DNA of 46,269 nucleotides from positions 1 to 46,269 of IMG/VR virus record IMGVR_UViG_3300031857_000357, one strand, 5' to 3'. Below are positions 31,981 to 39,028 of the stretch, piece after piece; the stretch's first letter is position 1; the number at the start of each line of letters is the position of its first letter. The translations under genes were made by a program, and so were the position numbers. The notes under the pieces are model-generated. The model was not told the origin of the DNA, did no database searches, and saw only the letters and a program-made list of their open reading frames with translations. This stretch comes from a virus.

Positions 31981-32273
31981 CACAGCCTCCTTAGGAGTTC
32001 GGCCAGTTTAGGTTGTCCTGCCTCGGTCACGGCGTGACCAACGGTTGTCCTGTCGCTTTGTATAGCACGTTTCATGTGAAACAATACGACGTGCTCCATC
32101 TGGTCCCGAAAGGCCAGAGCCTGTTCCCGGATCGCGGGAGGGGCTGTGTCAGAGACCTGAATCAAACGCTCTACACAGCGTTTAGCCCAGAACTCAGGAG
32201 GGTGGCCGCCGTTTGAGGTGGCCGCCACATCCACCTTCATGACAGTTGCCTGACCCGGATCGACCCAAGACAT
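31980..32273 (-). CDS. Hypothetical protein of the neck region
   Basis: The 97-residue protein is mainly helical (PPEFWAKRCVERLIQVSDTA; ALAFRDQMEHVVLFHMKRAI). Helical proteins of this size, with a conserved 'a..CV..LI..s...' core, occur between adaptor and fibre genes of environmental phages; the role is unknown. It is coupled by one-base overlaps to both neighbours, so co-expression at similar levels is expected. There are no membrane, zinc or catalytic motifs. Confidence 0.65.
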   Translation of the reverse strand: MSWVDPGQATVMKVDVAATSNGGHPPEFWAKRCVERLIQVSDTAPPAIREQALAFRDQMEHVVLFHMKRAIQSDRTTVGHAVTEAGQPKLAELLRRL

Positions 32274-32908
32274 CAGTTCGCCTTCACTCTTGTGAGCCCG
32301 TCACGGTAGGCGTCGATGTTCTCACGGCCTTCGCCGAGGTTCTTCAGACGGCTGACGGATTCGAGGAAACGGTTTTCGTACTTCTGCTGCAAGTCAGCCT
32401 CGCCCTTCATGTAGGTGTTGGCCTCAGACAAGCTGCCATAGAGCATGGCTTCTTCGGCATAGGTGCCAAGCCATGACGTGCCCGCGTCAACAATTGACGC
32501 CGGGCGATAGTAGTAGTGTAGCTCCGCCGCATAACTTGAAGCTGGGACGGGGGCCAACAAGAAGTTGTCCACGTCAAACAGGGCGTAATACTTTGGAACA
32601 CCCGTCGCGCCGGAAGGATTGTACTCCTGAACGTATTCCACATCCTTGTTCAGCAGAAAGACCTTCGAGCCGCTGACGGTAACCGACAGACTGTACGGGG
32701 ACAGGAAGTCGCTGGGGGCGGCAAGATATTGATTGCTGGCCGAGCAAGACCCGCTGACGTTCTTACGGAACACCTCCATCTGCGCAGCGTAAATGATGCG
32801 CTCTTCGCAGTTGCGAATGAAGGTGTTGATGTTCTGATTGAACGTCGTCTCGTCGTACTCGGTCCAGTCTTTGATCGCCTGCACCAGTGTTGCGTATGTC
32901 CAAGCCAT
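32273..32908 (-). CDS. Head-tail adaptor protein
   Basis: The 211-residue protein begins MAWTYATLVQAIKDWTEYDE and has a helical bundle with IRNCEERIIYAAQMEVFRKN, then a beta-hairpin (AAPSDFLSPYSLSVTVSGSK). It ends with a helical C-terminus (EAMLYGSLSEANTYMKGEAD). This is the usual appearance of the phage adaptor family that binds below the portal ring. I prefer ATG 32908 over GTG 32911 on spacing. It overlaps the zinc-ribbon gene by one base. Confidence in the adaptor role is good because it fits both the sequence pattern and the position among neck genes. Confidence 0.8.
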   Translation of the reverse strand: MAWTYATLVQAIKDWTEYDETTFNQNINTFIRNCEERIIYAAQMEVFRKNVSGSCSASNQYLAAPSDFLSPYSLSVTVSGSKVFLLNKDVEYVQEYNPSGATGVPKYYALFDVDNFLLAPVPASSYAAELHYYYRPASIVDAGTSWLGTYAEEAMLYGSLSEANTYMKGEADLQQKYENRFLESVSRLKNLGEGRENIDAYRDGLTRVKAN

Positions 32909-33219
32909 CACGGTCCCCCAATCACAATGGTCACAATACCAACGCTTGTGACCCCTTGGGTAGAGATATTCTGGATGAAGGGGAAGATCTGCTGACCAAC
33001 CGGGACATCCATAGGTTCAATGCGGTCAGGCCGTGGGTTCGCCAAGGCCTGTGGTTCTGTCGGAGGGTAGATCGGATCAAGCTGCGGGTGCTTGGCTTCC
33101 CAGCACTCCGGACACGTCCTCAAGCCCTGCCACTCACGCTTCAGTTGCGTGTAGTAATACATCTGCCCACAGCGGTCGCAGATGGCTTCTGACTGAAAGC
33201 CTGTGGCATGACGCGCCAT
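32908..33219 (-). CDS. Small zinc-ribbon phage protein
   Basis: The 103-residue protein has an N-terminal zinc site: C14-x2-C17 in AICDRCGQMYYYTQLKREWQ, then C36-x2-C39 in TCPECWEAKHP. The second half is Pro-rich, then hydrophobic (ISTQGVTSVGIVTIVIG). Small CxxC...CxxC proteins like this sit among neck genes in many environmental phages; whether they are virion parts or regulators is not known. It lies one base after the P22-gp4-like neck gene and overlaps the adaptor gene. Confidence 0.75.
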   Translation of the reverse strand: MARHATGFQSEAICDRCGQMYYYTQLKREWQGLRTCPECWEAKHPQLDPIYPPTEPQALANPRPDRIEPMDVPVGQQIFPFIQNISTQGVTSVGIVTIVIGGP

Positions 33220-33220
33220 A

Positions 33221-33925
33221 TCAGACCACCCGATAGAAGTTCTGGACTGGTGCCAGCGTCAAAGAAGCGCGGTCGCGGTCTTCACCGGCAGCTCGTTCGA
33301 ACTCTTCCTCATAGACGGCCTTCAAAAGCTGAACACGCTCCGGGGCCTTCTTCATGGCGATGTAGTAGGCCAAGCCCGCAGCGAGGCAGGGGTAGAAGCG
33401 GAAGGGGACCTGAAGGGTATTTACACCAGCGCCAGCATCGTCCATGCGAACGAGCTTGTCCACGATGACGTAGTAGATCTCGTTGGGCTTTGGCCAAACA
33501 TACAAGACGGGAGTGATCTGGCGGTCCACAAAATACTGAACAGGGCGTCCCTGTGTCAGCTTGTTTGGGATGTTCAGATAGTATTCGCGGCTGACTCGGT
33601 CGATGGTGAGGTCTGCCTGCGAAGAGGTGCCGACGCCGTCTTGGTTGCGGACGATGGCTGAGATGATGTCGATGGTGGAGTTAGACAGCGTGTAGCTGAC
33701 GCCGCCGTTACCAACCCCGCCCGTCGGGCTGACCGTGATGGTCTCTTTCTCAATGGTCCACTGGTTCAGGCCGCGGTTGGCCCACTCGGCAAGAAGAAGG
33801 TTGAGGCTGCGACGCGCCGTGCGCTGATCGTAACCTGTGCGAATCTCAATGCCGCAACGCTCGAAGGCCTCTTCGATATAGTCTGCAACATCGAGTTCAA
33901 ATGTCTTCGTGCCGGAGAGAGCCAT
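33221..33925 (-). CDS. Neck protein, P22 gp4-like tail accessory factor
   Basis: The 234-residue protein contains FELDVADYIEEAFERCGIEI, ARRSLNLLLAEWANRGLNQW and VYEEEFERAAGEDRDRASL. Between them is a beta domain with RQITPVLYVWPKPNE. This is the pattern of proteins that form the ring under the portal in P22-like short tails (gp4, which there also carries a lysozyme-like activity; no such site is evident here). It belongs with the adaptor and the gp10-like hub in a short-tail assembly and supports the podovirus call. The start shares one base with the previous stop. Confidence 0.8.
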   Translation of the reverse strand: MALSGTKTFELDVADYIEEAFERCGIEIRTGYDQRTARRSLNLLLAEWANRGLNQWTIEKETITVSPTGGVGNGGVSYTLSNSTIDIISAIVRNQDGVGTSSQADLTIDRVSREYYLNIPNKLTQGRPVQYFVDRQITPVLYVWPKPNEIYYVIVDKLVRMDDAGAGVNTLQVPFRFYPCLAAGLAYYIAMKKAPERVQLLKAVYEEEFERAAGEDRDRASLTLAPVQNFYRVV

Positions 33926-34176
33926 TATTTACCTCGCTTCTTGGCGACCCCCGCTTCGGACAAAGCGATGGCAATAGCCTGCTTCCTGTTCTTTACCACA
34001 GGTCCCTTCTTGCCGGAATGGAGAGTTCCTGACTTGAACTCCTTCATTACCTTACGGACCTTCTTTTGGGTCTTAACCATGCCGCCCTTTTTCTTTTCCA
34101 TGACGCCGCGCCCTTTGAGGACATCGGCCTGAGTGACTTGGCCGTCGCCAGTCAGATCGGGAAACTTCTTTGCCAT
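33925..34176 (-). CDS. DUF6496-like small basic protein with EF-hand-like loop
   Basis: The 83-residue protein has an acidic loop DLTGDGQVTQADV near the start, like a dockerin or EF-hand calcium loop. A KGG motif follows (EKKKGGMVKTQKK), then the conserved block KVRKVMKEFKSGTLHSGKKG and VVKNRKQAIAIALSEAG. The last block is the DUF6496-type signature as I recall it. It is strongly basic. Proteins like this are common in environmental phages near head and neck genes. A DNA-binding or packaging role is plausible but unproven. Confidence 0.75.
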   Translation of the reverse strand: MAKKFPDLTGDGQVTQADVLKGRGVMEKKKGGMVKTQKKVRKVMKEFKSGTLHSGKKGPVVKNRKQAIAIALSEAGVAKKRGK

Positions 34177-34409
34177 TACCTGAACCTCGCTGTCTTCTTT
34201 GCGACGCCCTTCGGCTGCTTGACGAACTGCTTGCCCGCGGCCTTTCCGGCCCGCTTGGCCTTAGTCGTCGCGGCATATTCTTGCGGAGACAGGGCCTTGA
34301 TGGCAGCCTCAGGCAAGTATCTCTCTCCCGTCTTGCTGGACGGTTTCCCGGATTTAGTGCGCCACTTTTGGGCGGTCCAATCCTTGAGAGATTGCTGCGG
34401 CTTCTTCAT
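34176..34409 (-). CDS. Small basic phage protein (DUF5872-like)
   Basis: The 77-residue protein reads KDWTAQKWRTKSGKPSSKTG, then ERYLPEAAIKALSPQEYAAT and GKAAGKQFVKQPKGVAKKT. This pattern of W-T/K-S-G-K followed by GERYLP is common in very small basic phage proteins of unknown function; I recall the group as DUF5872-like. It has about 20 Lys/Arg residues in 77. It is coupled by single-base overlaps with its neighbours. Confidence 0.72.
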   Translation of the reverse strand: MKKPQQSLKDWTAQKWRTKSGKPSSKTGERYLPEAAIKALSPQEYAATTKAKRAGKAAGKQFVKQPKGVAKKTARFR

Positions 34410-34597
34410 TTGCCCTTATAGCCCCCGCCCTTGGCCTTGTACTGCTTGGCCAGCAACTGCGCTTTGCGGGCGCTCCACTGGCCAGCAGCGGTGCCTTGAA
34501 CGGCTGACGCTTTGATCTTCTCGAACAAGGACTTGCGCATACCGGGCTTGGTGTAGTTTCCGGCAGCGTTGACCTTGCTCTTGACCATCTTAGCCAT
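34406..34597 (-). CDS. Small basic phage protein
   Basis: The 63-residue protein reads KVNAAGNYTKPGMRKSLFEK, then AGQWSARKAQLLAKQYKAKG and ends GGYKGK. The block WSARKAQLLAKxYKxxGGGY recurs in phages, next to the same neighbours. The function is not known. ATG 34597, which forms ATGA with the previous stop, is preferred over the GTG at 34603. It is strongly basic and Gly-rich at its end, like the other small proteins of this block. Confidence 0.72.
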   Translation of the reverse strand: MAKMVKSKVNAAGNYTKPGMRKSLFEKIKASAVQGTAAGQWSARKAQLLAKQYKAKGGGYKGK

Positions 34598-34749
34598 CAG
34601 CACACCTTGCAGGACTTGTTGCCTTTGCCTTCGCAGCAGCCGTCACCACGGGGCTTGACCTTGGAGACCATGCCACCTTTGGCCTTCGTCACGGAACCAC
34701 CGCACTTGGCCATACCGCCCTTGGCGTATTTCTTAGATCCGCACTTCAT
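34597..34749 (-). CDS. 50-residue Cys-rich protein with two KGG motifs
   Basis: The true product probably starts at ATG 34749, one base after the previous stop, and has 50 residues: MKCGSKKYAKGGMAKCGG, then KAKGGMVSKVKPRGDGCCEG and a CKVC end. It has seven Cys, two KGG motifs and an RGDGCC motif shared with the upstream gene. The longer frame (to 34914) is out-of-frame reading of that gene. The Cys residues could bind metal or cross-link in the virion. No function is known to me. Confidence 0.65.
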   Translation of the reverse strand: MKCGSKKYAKGGMAKCGGSVTKAKGGMVSKVKPRGDGCCEGKGNKSCKVC

Positions 34750-34750
34750 G

Positions 34751-35071
34751 TCAGTACATCCTTCCTTTGGTGTGGCCCCTGATGCAGCAGCCATCGCCAC
34801 GATGGCCCTTGCTCTTCTTGACCATGCCGCCCTTGCGGTACATCTGAGGCTCTGTGTCTCCTTGAGGGGTCGTGTCCATACCGGCGGGCCCACCCATAGC
34901 CCCATCATTTTCAATCAGGCGCTTAAGAGCTTCGCGGTCTTGTTTGAAAGAAGTCTCCTCAGAAGCTTCTCCCTCTTTCATGTCCTCGGCACGTTCCTTT
35001 CTCTTGTACTCGCGAAACTTGTCGCGAAGTGCCTGAGGAACGATGGAGTATTTCTCGCTGGGCTTGGCCAT
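34751..35071 (-). CDS. Small protein with KGGM and RGDGCC motifs
   Basis: The 106-residue protein has a charged helical N-terminus (VPQALRDKFREYKRKERAED) and a middle with EALKRLIENDGAMGGPAG. The end contains YRKGGMVKKSKGHRGDGCCI and RGHTKGR. This ending is a known recurrent motif in small phage proteins. It shares KGGMV and RGDGCC, in the same order, with the 50-residue protein encoded next. The two genes may be partial paralogues. A virion or head-associated role is inferred from their late-operon location only. Confidence 0.7.
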   Translation of the reverse strand: MAKPSEKYSIVPQALRDKFREYKRKERAEDMKEGEASEETSFKQDREALKRLIENDGAMGGPAGMDTTPQGDTEPQMYRKGGMVKKSKGHRGDGCCIRGHTKGRMY

Positions 35072-35072
35072 C

Positions 35073-35357
35073 TTATTTGCCCTTTTTCTTGCCGATGCCG
35101 ATGATCAGCATCATGCCGCCCTTCTTCATGCCCTTCTTGGCCATGCCGCCCTTCTTCATAGCCATCGTCTTCTTGGCCATGCCGCCCTTCTTCATGCCCA
35201 TGGGCATCATCGGAGGAGCAGAGGCTGCGCCCATATCAGGACCGGGAGACATGCCCATGTCCATCTTCTTGCGCGGCGACATCATTTTCTTGCTCGTTGC
35301 ACGATCACGAGTGCGCTTGGCCATCGTTTCCTGCTTCATGTCCTTACGACCGATCAT
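35073..35357 (-). CDS. Met/Lys-rich protein with MKKGGMAKK repeats
   Basis: The 94-residue protein is about one fifth Met (20 residues) and about one quarter Lys/Arg. The second half repeats MKKGGMAKK three times with small changes and ends with a short hydrophobic run and KKKGK. AGGAG lies about six bases from ATG 35357, which supports that start even though it overlaps the previous stop by 14 bases; ATG 35339 is an alternative. A nucleic-acid or membrane-binding role is possible. It does not match a named domain I know. Confidence 0.62.
   Translation of the reverse strand: MIGRKDMKQETMAKRTRDRATSKKMMSPRKKMDMGMSPGPDMGAASAPPMMPMGMKKGGMAKKTMAMKKGGMAKKGMKKGGMMLIIGIGKKKGK
35112..35195. repeat. 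Three 18-bp direct repeats in the Met/Lys-rich gene
   Basis: CATGCCGCCCTTCTTCAT occurs at 35112-35129, 35142-35159 and 35178-35195. Each copy encodes the core MKKGGM on the minus strand. The identical copies, unlike the degenerate repeats in the fibre genes, suggest recent slippage or constraint on the DNA. Confidence 0.85.
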
Positions 35358-35619
35358 GTTTGACTCCTGTCATGCGATCCAGTTTTTCTTCCAGTCGGTC
35401 GAACCGCTGCAAGATTCGGTTAAGGTCGTTATGCAGATCCGTCTTTGTCACGTAGGACGAGGCCATGTTTTCACGGGTCTCTGCGATAGTCTTCCAGATG
35501 TTGTTGGTTGTCGAGTCCACGCCGTCTACGCGTTTGTTGATATAGGACAAAGCCCACGCAATCGGCGCAACGAGAAGCGTCAGAATGACGTTCCAAATGA
35601 TGTCCAGACCAACGCTCAT
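35344..35619 (-). CDS. Small membrane protein with coiled coil
   Basis: The 91-residue protein has one membrane helix near the N-terminus (about 5-27, LDIIWNVILTLLVAPIAWAL). A coiled coil follows with VDSTTNNIWKTIAETRENMA and DLHNDLNRILQRFDRLEEKL. Similar membrane-plus-coil proteins are found in many podoviruses; some are annotated as holin-like or as gp of unknown role. With a dedicated holin at 12.6 kb, this is more likely a head or morphogenesis factor that docks at the membrane. That is inference. It overlaps both neighbours slightly. Confidence 0.7.
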   Translation of the reverse strand: MSVGLDIIWNVILTLLVAPIAWALSYINKRVDGVDSTTNNIWKTIAETRENMASSYVTKTDLHNDLNRILQRFDRLEEKLDRMTGVKHDRS

Positions 35620-35948
35620 TTGAAGCGGCTCCCTCCGGGTGGAGATTTCTTGGAACCACCGGGTCCGGCCCAGAGAACCTTTCGAGCCCAGTAGTTGGCG
35701 GAAAACTTGTCGTCCTTGCCTTTGATACCCGCACTGCGAGCAAGGTAGTTCTTGCGGGCTTCCGCAGAATAGTTGTGGCCCATGGAGGCGTCACCGAAAT
35801 GAACAACCTTCACCTCATCGCCCTTTTTGGCGAGGACCATTTTCTTTTTCTTGGGGTTGGTGGACGCACGGGGTTTGTTGAATCCGGGGAAAGAAACTCC
35901 CCGGTAGTTCAAGGTGCCGCCAGTGCGCTTGATGCTAGAGGCTTTCAT
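35616..35948 (-). CDS. Conserved small basic phage protein
   Basis: The 110-residue protein contains KVVHFGDASMGHNYSAEARK, then YLARSAGIKGKDDKFSANYW and ARKVLWAGPGGSKKSPPGG. This block recurs widely in environmental phage genomes, typically between capsid and neck genes, with no settled function. It is strongly basic, has a Pro/Gly-rich C-terminus and an N-terminal segment that could contact DNA. It overlaps its neighbours by one to four bases. Confidence 0.75.
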   Translation of the reverse strand: MKASSIKRTGGTLNYRGVSFPGFNKPRASTNPKKKKMVLAKKGDEVKVVHFGDASMGHNYSAEARKNYLARSAGIKGKDDKFSANYWARKVLWAGPGGSKKSPPGGSRFK

Positions 35949-36733
35949 CAGGCTGTACTCGCATTGTTTTTGATGAGCACAAGGATGAACATGGAGGAGC
36001 AGGCGTTGTTGTTTCCTGTCCCGATAGCTTGGGCCTCAATCGTGGTCTTCTCAGGAACAACGATAGGGTACTCAAAGACGTAATCCGCAGCGCCGTTGTT
36101 GATGGTAACGATAGCCGCTGTACGACGAATGTCGTCAGTCCCGCGTGTCACCAAGCGACCAGTCACAGGACCAGATCCGGAAGATTGGCCTGAAGAAAAA
36201 AGACCCTGAGATACATATCCCGTGTAGCCTGCCGGAATGGTGTAGCTTCCGGTGATGCGGGTATTGTAGTCGTACTGGATCACGTCATAGACCGTAGCGG
36301 GAACGCCCGCAGTGACAGTGCCAGTGCCGAAATAGATTGTGCCTTCCGCACCATCCGAAGTTCCCGCCGTCGCCACGTAGCATTGATTGACGTGTAGATA
36401 AGACTTGACCGTCGTGACGGCAGTCTGACCACTCAACGCTATTGTCTCAGAGATGGTGTTGTGGCCAGCGTCCAAACCGGAAAGGAACACGGTCCGTGCG
36501 CCGGTTCCGTTTGCGGTGTCGTTGGCGTTATCAGAACTGACCTTTAGCTGAAGAGCGGCAGAAGGAAATGCCAAGAGGCCGCCATATGGCCAGACCGTCT
36601 CCATCACCTGATCGACGTCGGAATTGTACCCAAAGATGGTGACCGACTCATGCCAAGTAATTTGACCGCGGGAGACTTGAAGCTCCCACGGTTCATTTTT
36701 ACCGGTCCTCGTTACTGATGAAGGAGCCGTCAT
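35948..36733 (-). CDS. Putative capsid-decorating or head-fibre protein
   Basis: The 261-residue beta-rich protein starts MTAPSSVTRTGKNEPWELQV, then SRGQITWHESVTIFGYN and YDVIQYDYNTRITGSYTIPA, with VFEYPIVVPEKTTIEAQAIG near the end. It has almost no helix prediction by eye. Proteins of this type lie downstream of the capsid gene in marine podoviruses and are thought to be minor structural proteins. No enzymatic motif is visible. It is separated by eight bases from the next gene in the same operon. Confidence 0.72.
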   Translation of the reverse strand: MTAPSSVTRTGKNEPWELQVSRGQITWHESVTIFGYNSDVDQVMETVWPYGGLLAFPSAALQLKVSSDNANDTANGTGARTVFLSGLDAGHNTISETIALSGQTAVTTVKSYLHVNQCYVATAGTSDGAEGTIYFGTGTVTAGVPATVYDVIQYDYNTRITGSYTIPAGYTGYVSQGLFSSGQSSGSGPVTGRLVTRGTDDIRRTAAIVTINNGAADYVFEYPIVVPEKTTIEAQAIGTGNNNACSSMFILVLIKNNASTA

Positions 36734-36741
36734 GGTAGGCC

Positions 36742-37143
36742 TCAGCCATAGTACTTCAGCACCTCTATGACGACAGTGTACTTGTCGCCAGAGCCAGCAC
36801 CGACAGTAGTGAAGAGAAGATCGCCCGTTTTCCCAGCGCCAGCGTTGTTGGTGAGGCCGCCGAAACGGGCAAAGTTAAAGGACACGAAGTCGTTCTCGCC
36901 GAGGGTCAAACAGACAACGTCTGTCGTGGCGTCCCAGAGCAACGTCAAGCCCAAGCCGACCGTGATGGCGTCAAGGGTCTGAATAGCAACACTGGTACAA
37001 GCGTTGCCCTGATACGAGGAGAGGGCAGACACGTCGATCTTGACGACACCGGTTTCCCCAGTGCCGTCAGAGATGTTCGTGAACTTGAAGACAGCACGTC
37101 TCGTGTCATCAACAAGGATCTGAGTTGCGACTGCATCAGCCAT
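36742..37143 (-). CDS. Putative virion protein, beta-rich
   Basis: The 133-residue protein runs from MADAVATQILVDDTRRAVFK to EVLKYYG. A frame extending to 37170 would add nine residues, but ATG 37143 overlaps the previous stop by eight bases and fits the local style. Strand-rich segments include TSVAIQTLDAITVGLGLTLL and DFVSFNFARFGGLTN. It looks like a jelly-roll or beta-sandwich structural protein of the head surface. I recognise the pattern from environmental phages but cannot name the family. Confidence 0.7.
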   Translation of the reverse strand: MADAVATQILVDDTRRAVFKFTNISDGTGETGVVKIDVSALSSYQGNACTSVAIQTLDAITVGLGLTLLWDATTDVVCLTLGENDFVSFNFARFGGLTNNAGAGKTGDLLFTTVGAGSGDKYTVVIEVLKYYG

Positions 37144-37363
37144 TGGAGTTGTTCTCCACGATCTCGGCACTTACCCCGCCCATGGCCTCAGCAAACTCCT
37201 GAAGAGTCATGTGATCCTTGGCGGGTTCCTTCTGGAGAAGTTCCAAAAGATGCTCGGCTAGGATAAGCGCCCCTGTCGCCTGTTGGTGGACAGCAAGGGC
37301 GTTATCCCGTTGTGCCGAAAGCTCCTTGATCTTTTCCTTCAGGAGTTCAGCGGTGATACCCAT
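37136..37363 (-). CDS. Small coiled-coil protein
   Basis: The 75-residue protein starts with a long coiled coil (KEKIKELSAQRDNALAVHQQ, then ATGALILAEHLLELLQK) and ends with MTLQEFAEAMGGVSAEIVEN. It probably dimerises. Short coiled-coil proteins with this N-terminal pattern occur near capsid genes of many phages. Role unknown. It begins six bases after the decoration-type gene and overlaps the next one by eight bases. Confidence 0.65.
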   Translation of the reverse strand: MGITAELLKEKIKELSAQRDNALAVHQQATGALILAEHLLELLQKEPAKDHMTLQEFAEAMGGVSAEIVENNSNG

Positions 37364-37369
37364 CGACTA

Positions 37370-37975
37370 TCAACCACGGTTCGTGGCAGCGTCGGTGCAC
37401 ATCACATAGTAGTTGGTGCCAGCGGCGGATACGATGCGGATCGAATGAGTCATCGTCTGCGTCGTGTGCGTCGCAAAGATCGTCCCGTTAGCCGGAGCCG
37501 GGATGTTCATCAGGTTGCCGATCTTCGTCGTGCTCGTGTCGTTGACACGAATGAACGAAGTAGCGGCCGGAACCGTTGCCGTAGCATTGAGGTCGGAGTC
37601 GAGCTGGAGAACAGCAACCGTACCACCAACGGTCACACCGGCAGCAGCGCCGAGCGTGGCACGCAGAGCGTTACCCGCGCCGGAGATCGAACCGCCAGAG
37701 TTAACCGACAGGGAGATATGAGCGCCATTGACGGTGCCGCCAGTAGCAGCGCCTGCGCCAGAGACGCGAGTGAAAGCGCGGAGCGTTTCGCCAGAGCCAG
37801 TGCTCGTGATGTCGAGACGGCTGTAGTTCAGGCGAGTGTCACCGGTCGTGGCAGAAGACGAACCATAGAAGCTCGACATGTTGCCTGCGGTGGTGAAGGT
37901 GATGGGCGAAGTAGCAGAGCCGCCGATGAAGCCATTGTCAGACGCAACGGGGCCGGAAAACGTAGTGCGGGCCAT
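37370..37975 (-). CDS. Putative capsid decoration protein
   Basis: The 201-residue protein starts MARTTFSGPVASDNGFIGGS, a start shared by structural proteins in environmental phages. The body is Gly/Ser/Thr-rich and strand-rich (RLDITSTGSGETLRAFTRVS; AVLQLDSDLNATATVPAATS). It is the first gene after the capsid-gene terminator, with GGAGA before its ATG. It probably sits on the head surface or forms a short fibre. No function beyond structure can be argued. Confidence 0.7.
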   Translation of the reverse strand: MARTTFSGPVASDNGFIGGSATSPITFTTAGNMSSFYGSSSATTGDTRLNYSRLDITSTGSGETLRAFTRVSGAGAATGGTVNGAHISLSVNSGGSISGAGNALRATLGAAAGVTVGGTVAVLQLDSDLNATATVPAATSFIRVNDTSTTKIGNLMNIPAPANGTIFATHTTQTMTHSIRIVSAAGTNYYVMCTDAATNRG

Positions 37976-38072
37976 AGGATTTCTCCTGCACGATTAGGTC
38001 CTACTGTCTGTGCAGCGTCAGCCGGGGCTGTCAGTAAGACCGGGTTTACCCGGATATCAGAGTGTAGAAGAG

Positions 38073-38097
38073 AAAGGGGAGGGCGTAAACCCTCCCC
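38073..38097 (-). terminator. Intrinsic terminator after the major capsid gene
   Basis: On the minus strand a perfect 8-bp stem (GGGGAGGG at 38097-38090 with CCCTCCCC at 38083-38076) and a 6-base loop is followed by TTTCTCTTCT. It begins eight bases after the capsid stop. The U-tract is broken by C, so some readthrough into the structural genes downstream is likely. Confidence 0.75.
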
Positions 38098-38104
38098 CTC
38101 TTGA

Positions 38105-39016
38105 TTACGCCGCGCCGGGGCAGCCGAAGATGCCGCGAGGATCGGACCAACCGAAGCTGTAACGCTCGCGAGCCTTGTAACGGACGTTGCCCGTTTCAAA
38201 ATCGCCTTCCAGAGAAGTCTTCATCGCAGCGCGATTGAAGTGCTTCAAGCCGTTCGGGGCGTCGGTCTTGATAAACCAAGCGTCCGGATCGGTGAGGAAG
38301 TGGTTGACACGATAGCCCTGAGGCAGGAGGCCCATGGACTTGATGGCGTTGATGTCGTTGTCGGCAGTGCCAACGCGGAGATCAGACACAAGGATACGCT
38401 CTGCGGTGAACTGAAGTGCCGAAGGCACAATCATCTTCAGGCCGCGAGTAGCGATCTTGAGGCCACGTTCGTCAATGAACGCTGCGATGTCGATGAGGGC
38501 CTGTTCCAACGAAGTTTCGTTGAGGTCCGCAGGAGTCGCGAGTTCGTTGGCGAAGTTGCCGCCGCCCGTGGTGGGGTGGTTGGTGGCGCAGAGTTCCACG
38601 CCGTCGCCGCCCTTGTAGGCGCTGTCGAACGCATTGTTCAGAACAGCCGCCGCCTTCACCTGCTTGGTGTTGGCCATCGAGCGAGCCAGCGCACGGGTGT
38701 AGCGAGCCGAGAGACGGTCGTAGAGGTTGTCCTCCACGGCTTCTTCGGTGATCGCGAAAGCCAGAGCGATGGTCTCATGGGTGTAGCGAGCCGTGAAGGC
38801 TTCACCAGCGTTGTCGTAAGCGATGGCAGAGCCTTCGCCCTTGACCGGTGCCTGACCGAAGCCATAGAGCATGACTTCTTCTTCGAACGCACGATCCGAG
38901 GATTCGGTGTCGAAGATTTCAGCGTGCTCGTTGTCGTAACGGTCATACTCCATGCCGAAGAGGGCATTGAGACCGGGCTCAAGTTCCTTGAGGAGCTGTG
39001 AACGAGTAATTGCCAT
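38105..39016 (-). CDS. Major capsid protein (HK97-fold)
   Basis: The 303-residue protein shows a set of signatures of the major head protein of many environmental podo- and siphoviruses: LFGMEYDRYDNEHAEIFD, SDRAFEEEVMLYGFGQAP, YDNAGEAFTARYTHET, then TDPDAWFIKTDAPNG and ARERYSFGWSDPRGIFG. It should form the icosahedral shell as an HK97-type protein. The gene follows the scaffold, as is usual, with two structural genes between. An intrinsic terminator directly downstream suits a highly expressed gene. No maturation-protease gene was seen nearby and the N-terminus looks uncleaved, though that is only inferred. Confidence 0.93.
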   Translation of the reverse strand: MAITRSQLLKELEPGLNALFGMEYDRYDNEHAEIFDTESSDRAFEEEVMLYGFGQAPVKGEGSAIAYDNAGEAFTARYTHETIALAFAITEEAVEDNLYDRLSARYTRALARSMANTKQVKAAAVLNNAFDSAYKGGDGVELCATNHPTTGGGNFANELATPADLNETSLEQALIDIAAFIDERGLKIATRGLKMIVPSALQFTAERILVSDLRVGTADNDINAIKSMGLLPQGYRVNHFLTDPDAWFIKTDAPNGLKHFNRAAMKTSLEGDFETGNVRYKARERYSFGWSDPRGIFGCPGAA

Positions 39017-39028
39017 GTGTCAGTCTCC

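Noticed and set aside
34750-34914. N-terminal extension of the 50-residue Cys-rich protein
   Set aside because: It reads the upstream KGGM/RGDGCC gene in another frame; ATG 34749 sits one base after that gene's stop.
37144-37170. Nine-residue extension of the beta-rich virion protein
   Set aside because: ATG 37143 overlaps the previous stop as elsewhere in the operon and begins the conserved-looking sequence.
38040-38053. CCGGGT/ACCCGG hairpin downstream of the capsid terminator
   Set aside because: It has a two-base loop and no U-tract on either strand, so I do not call it a terminator.
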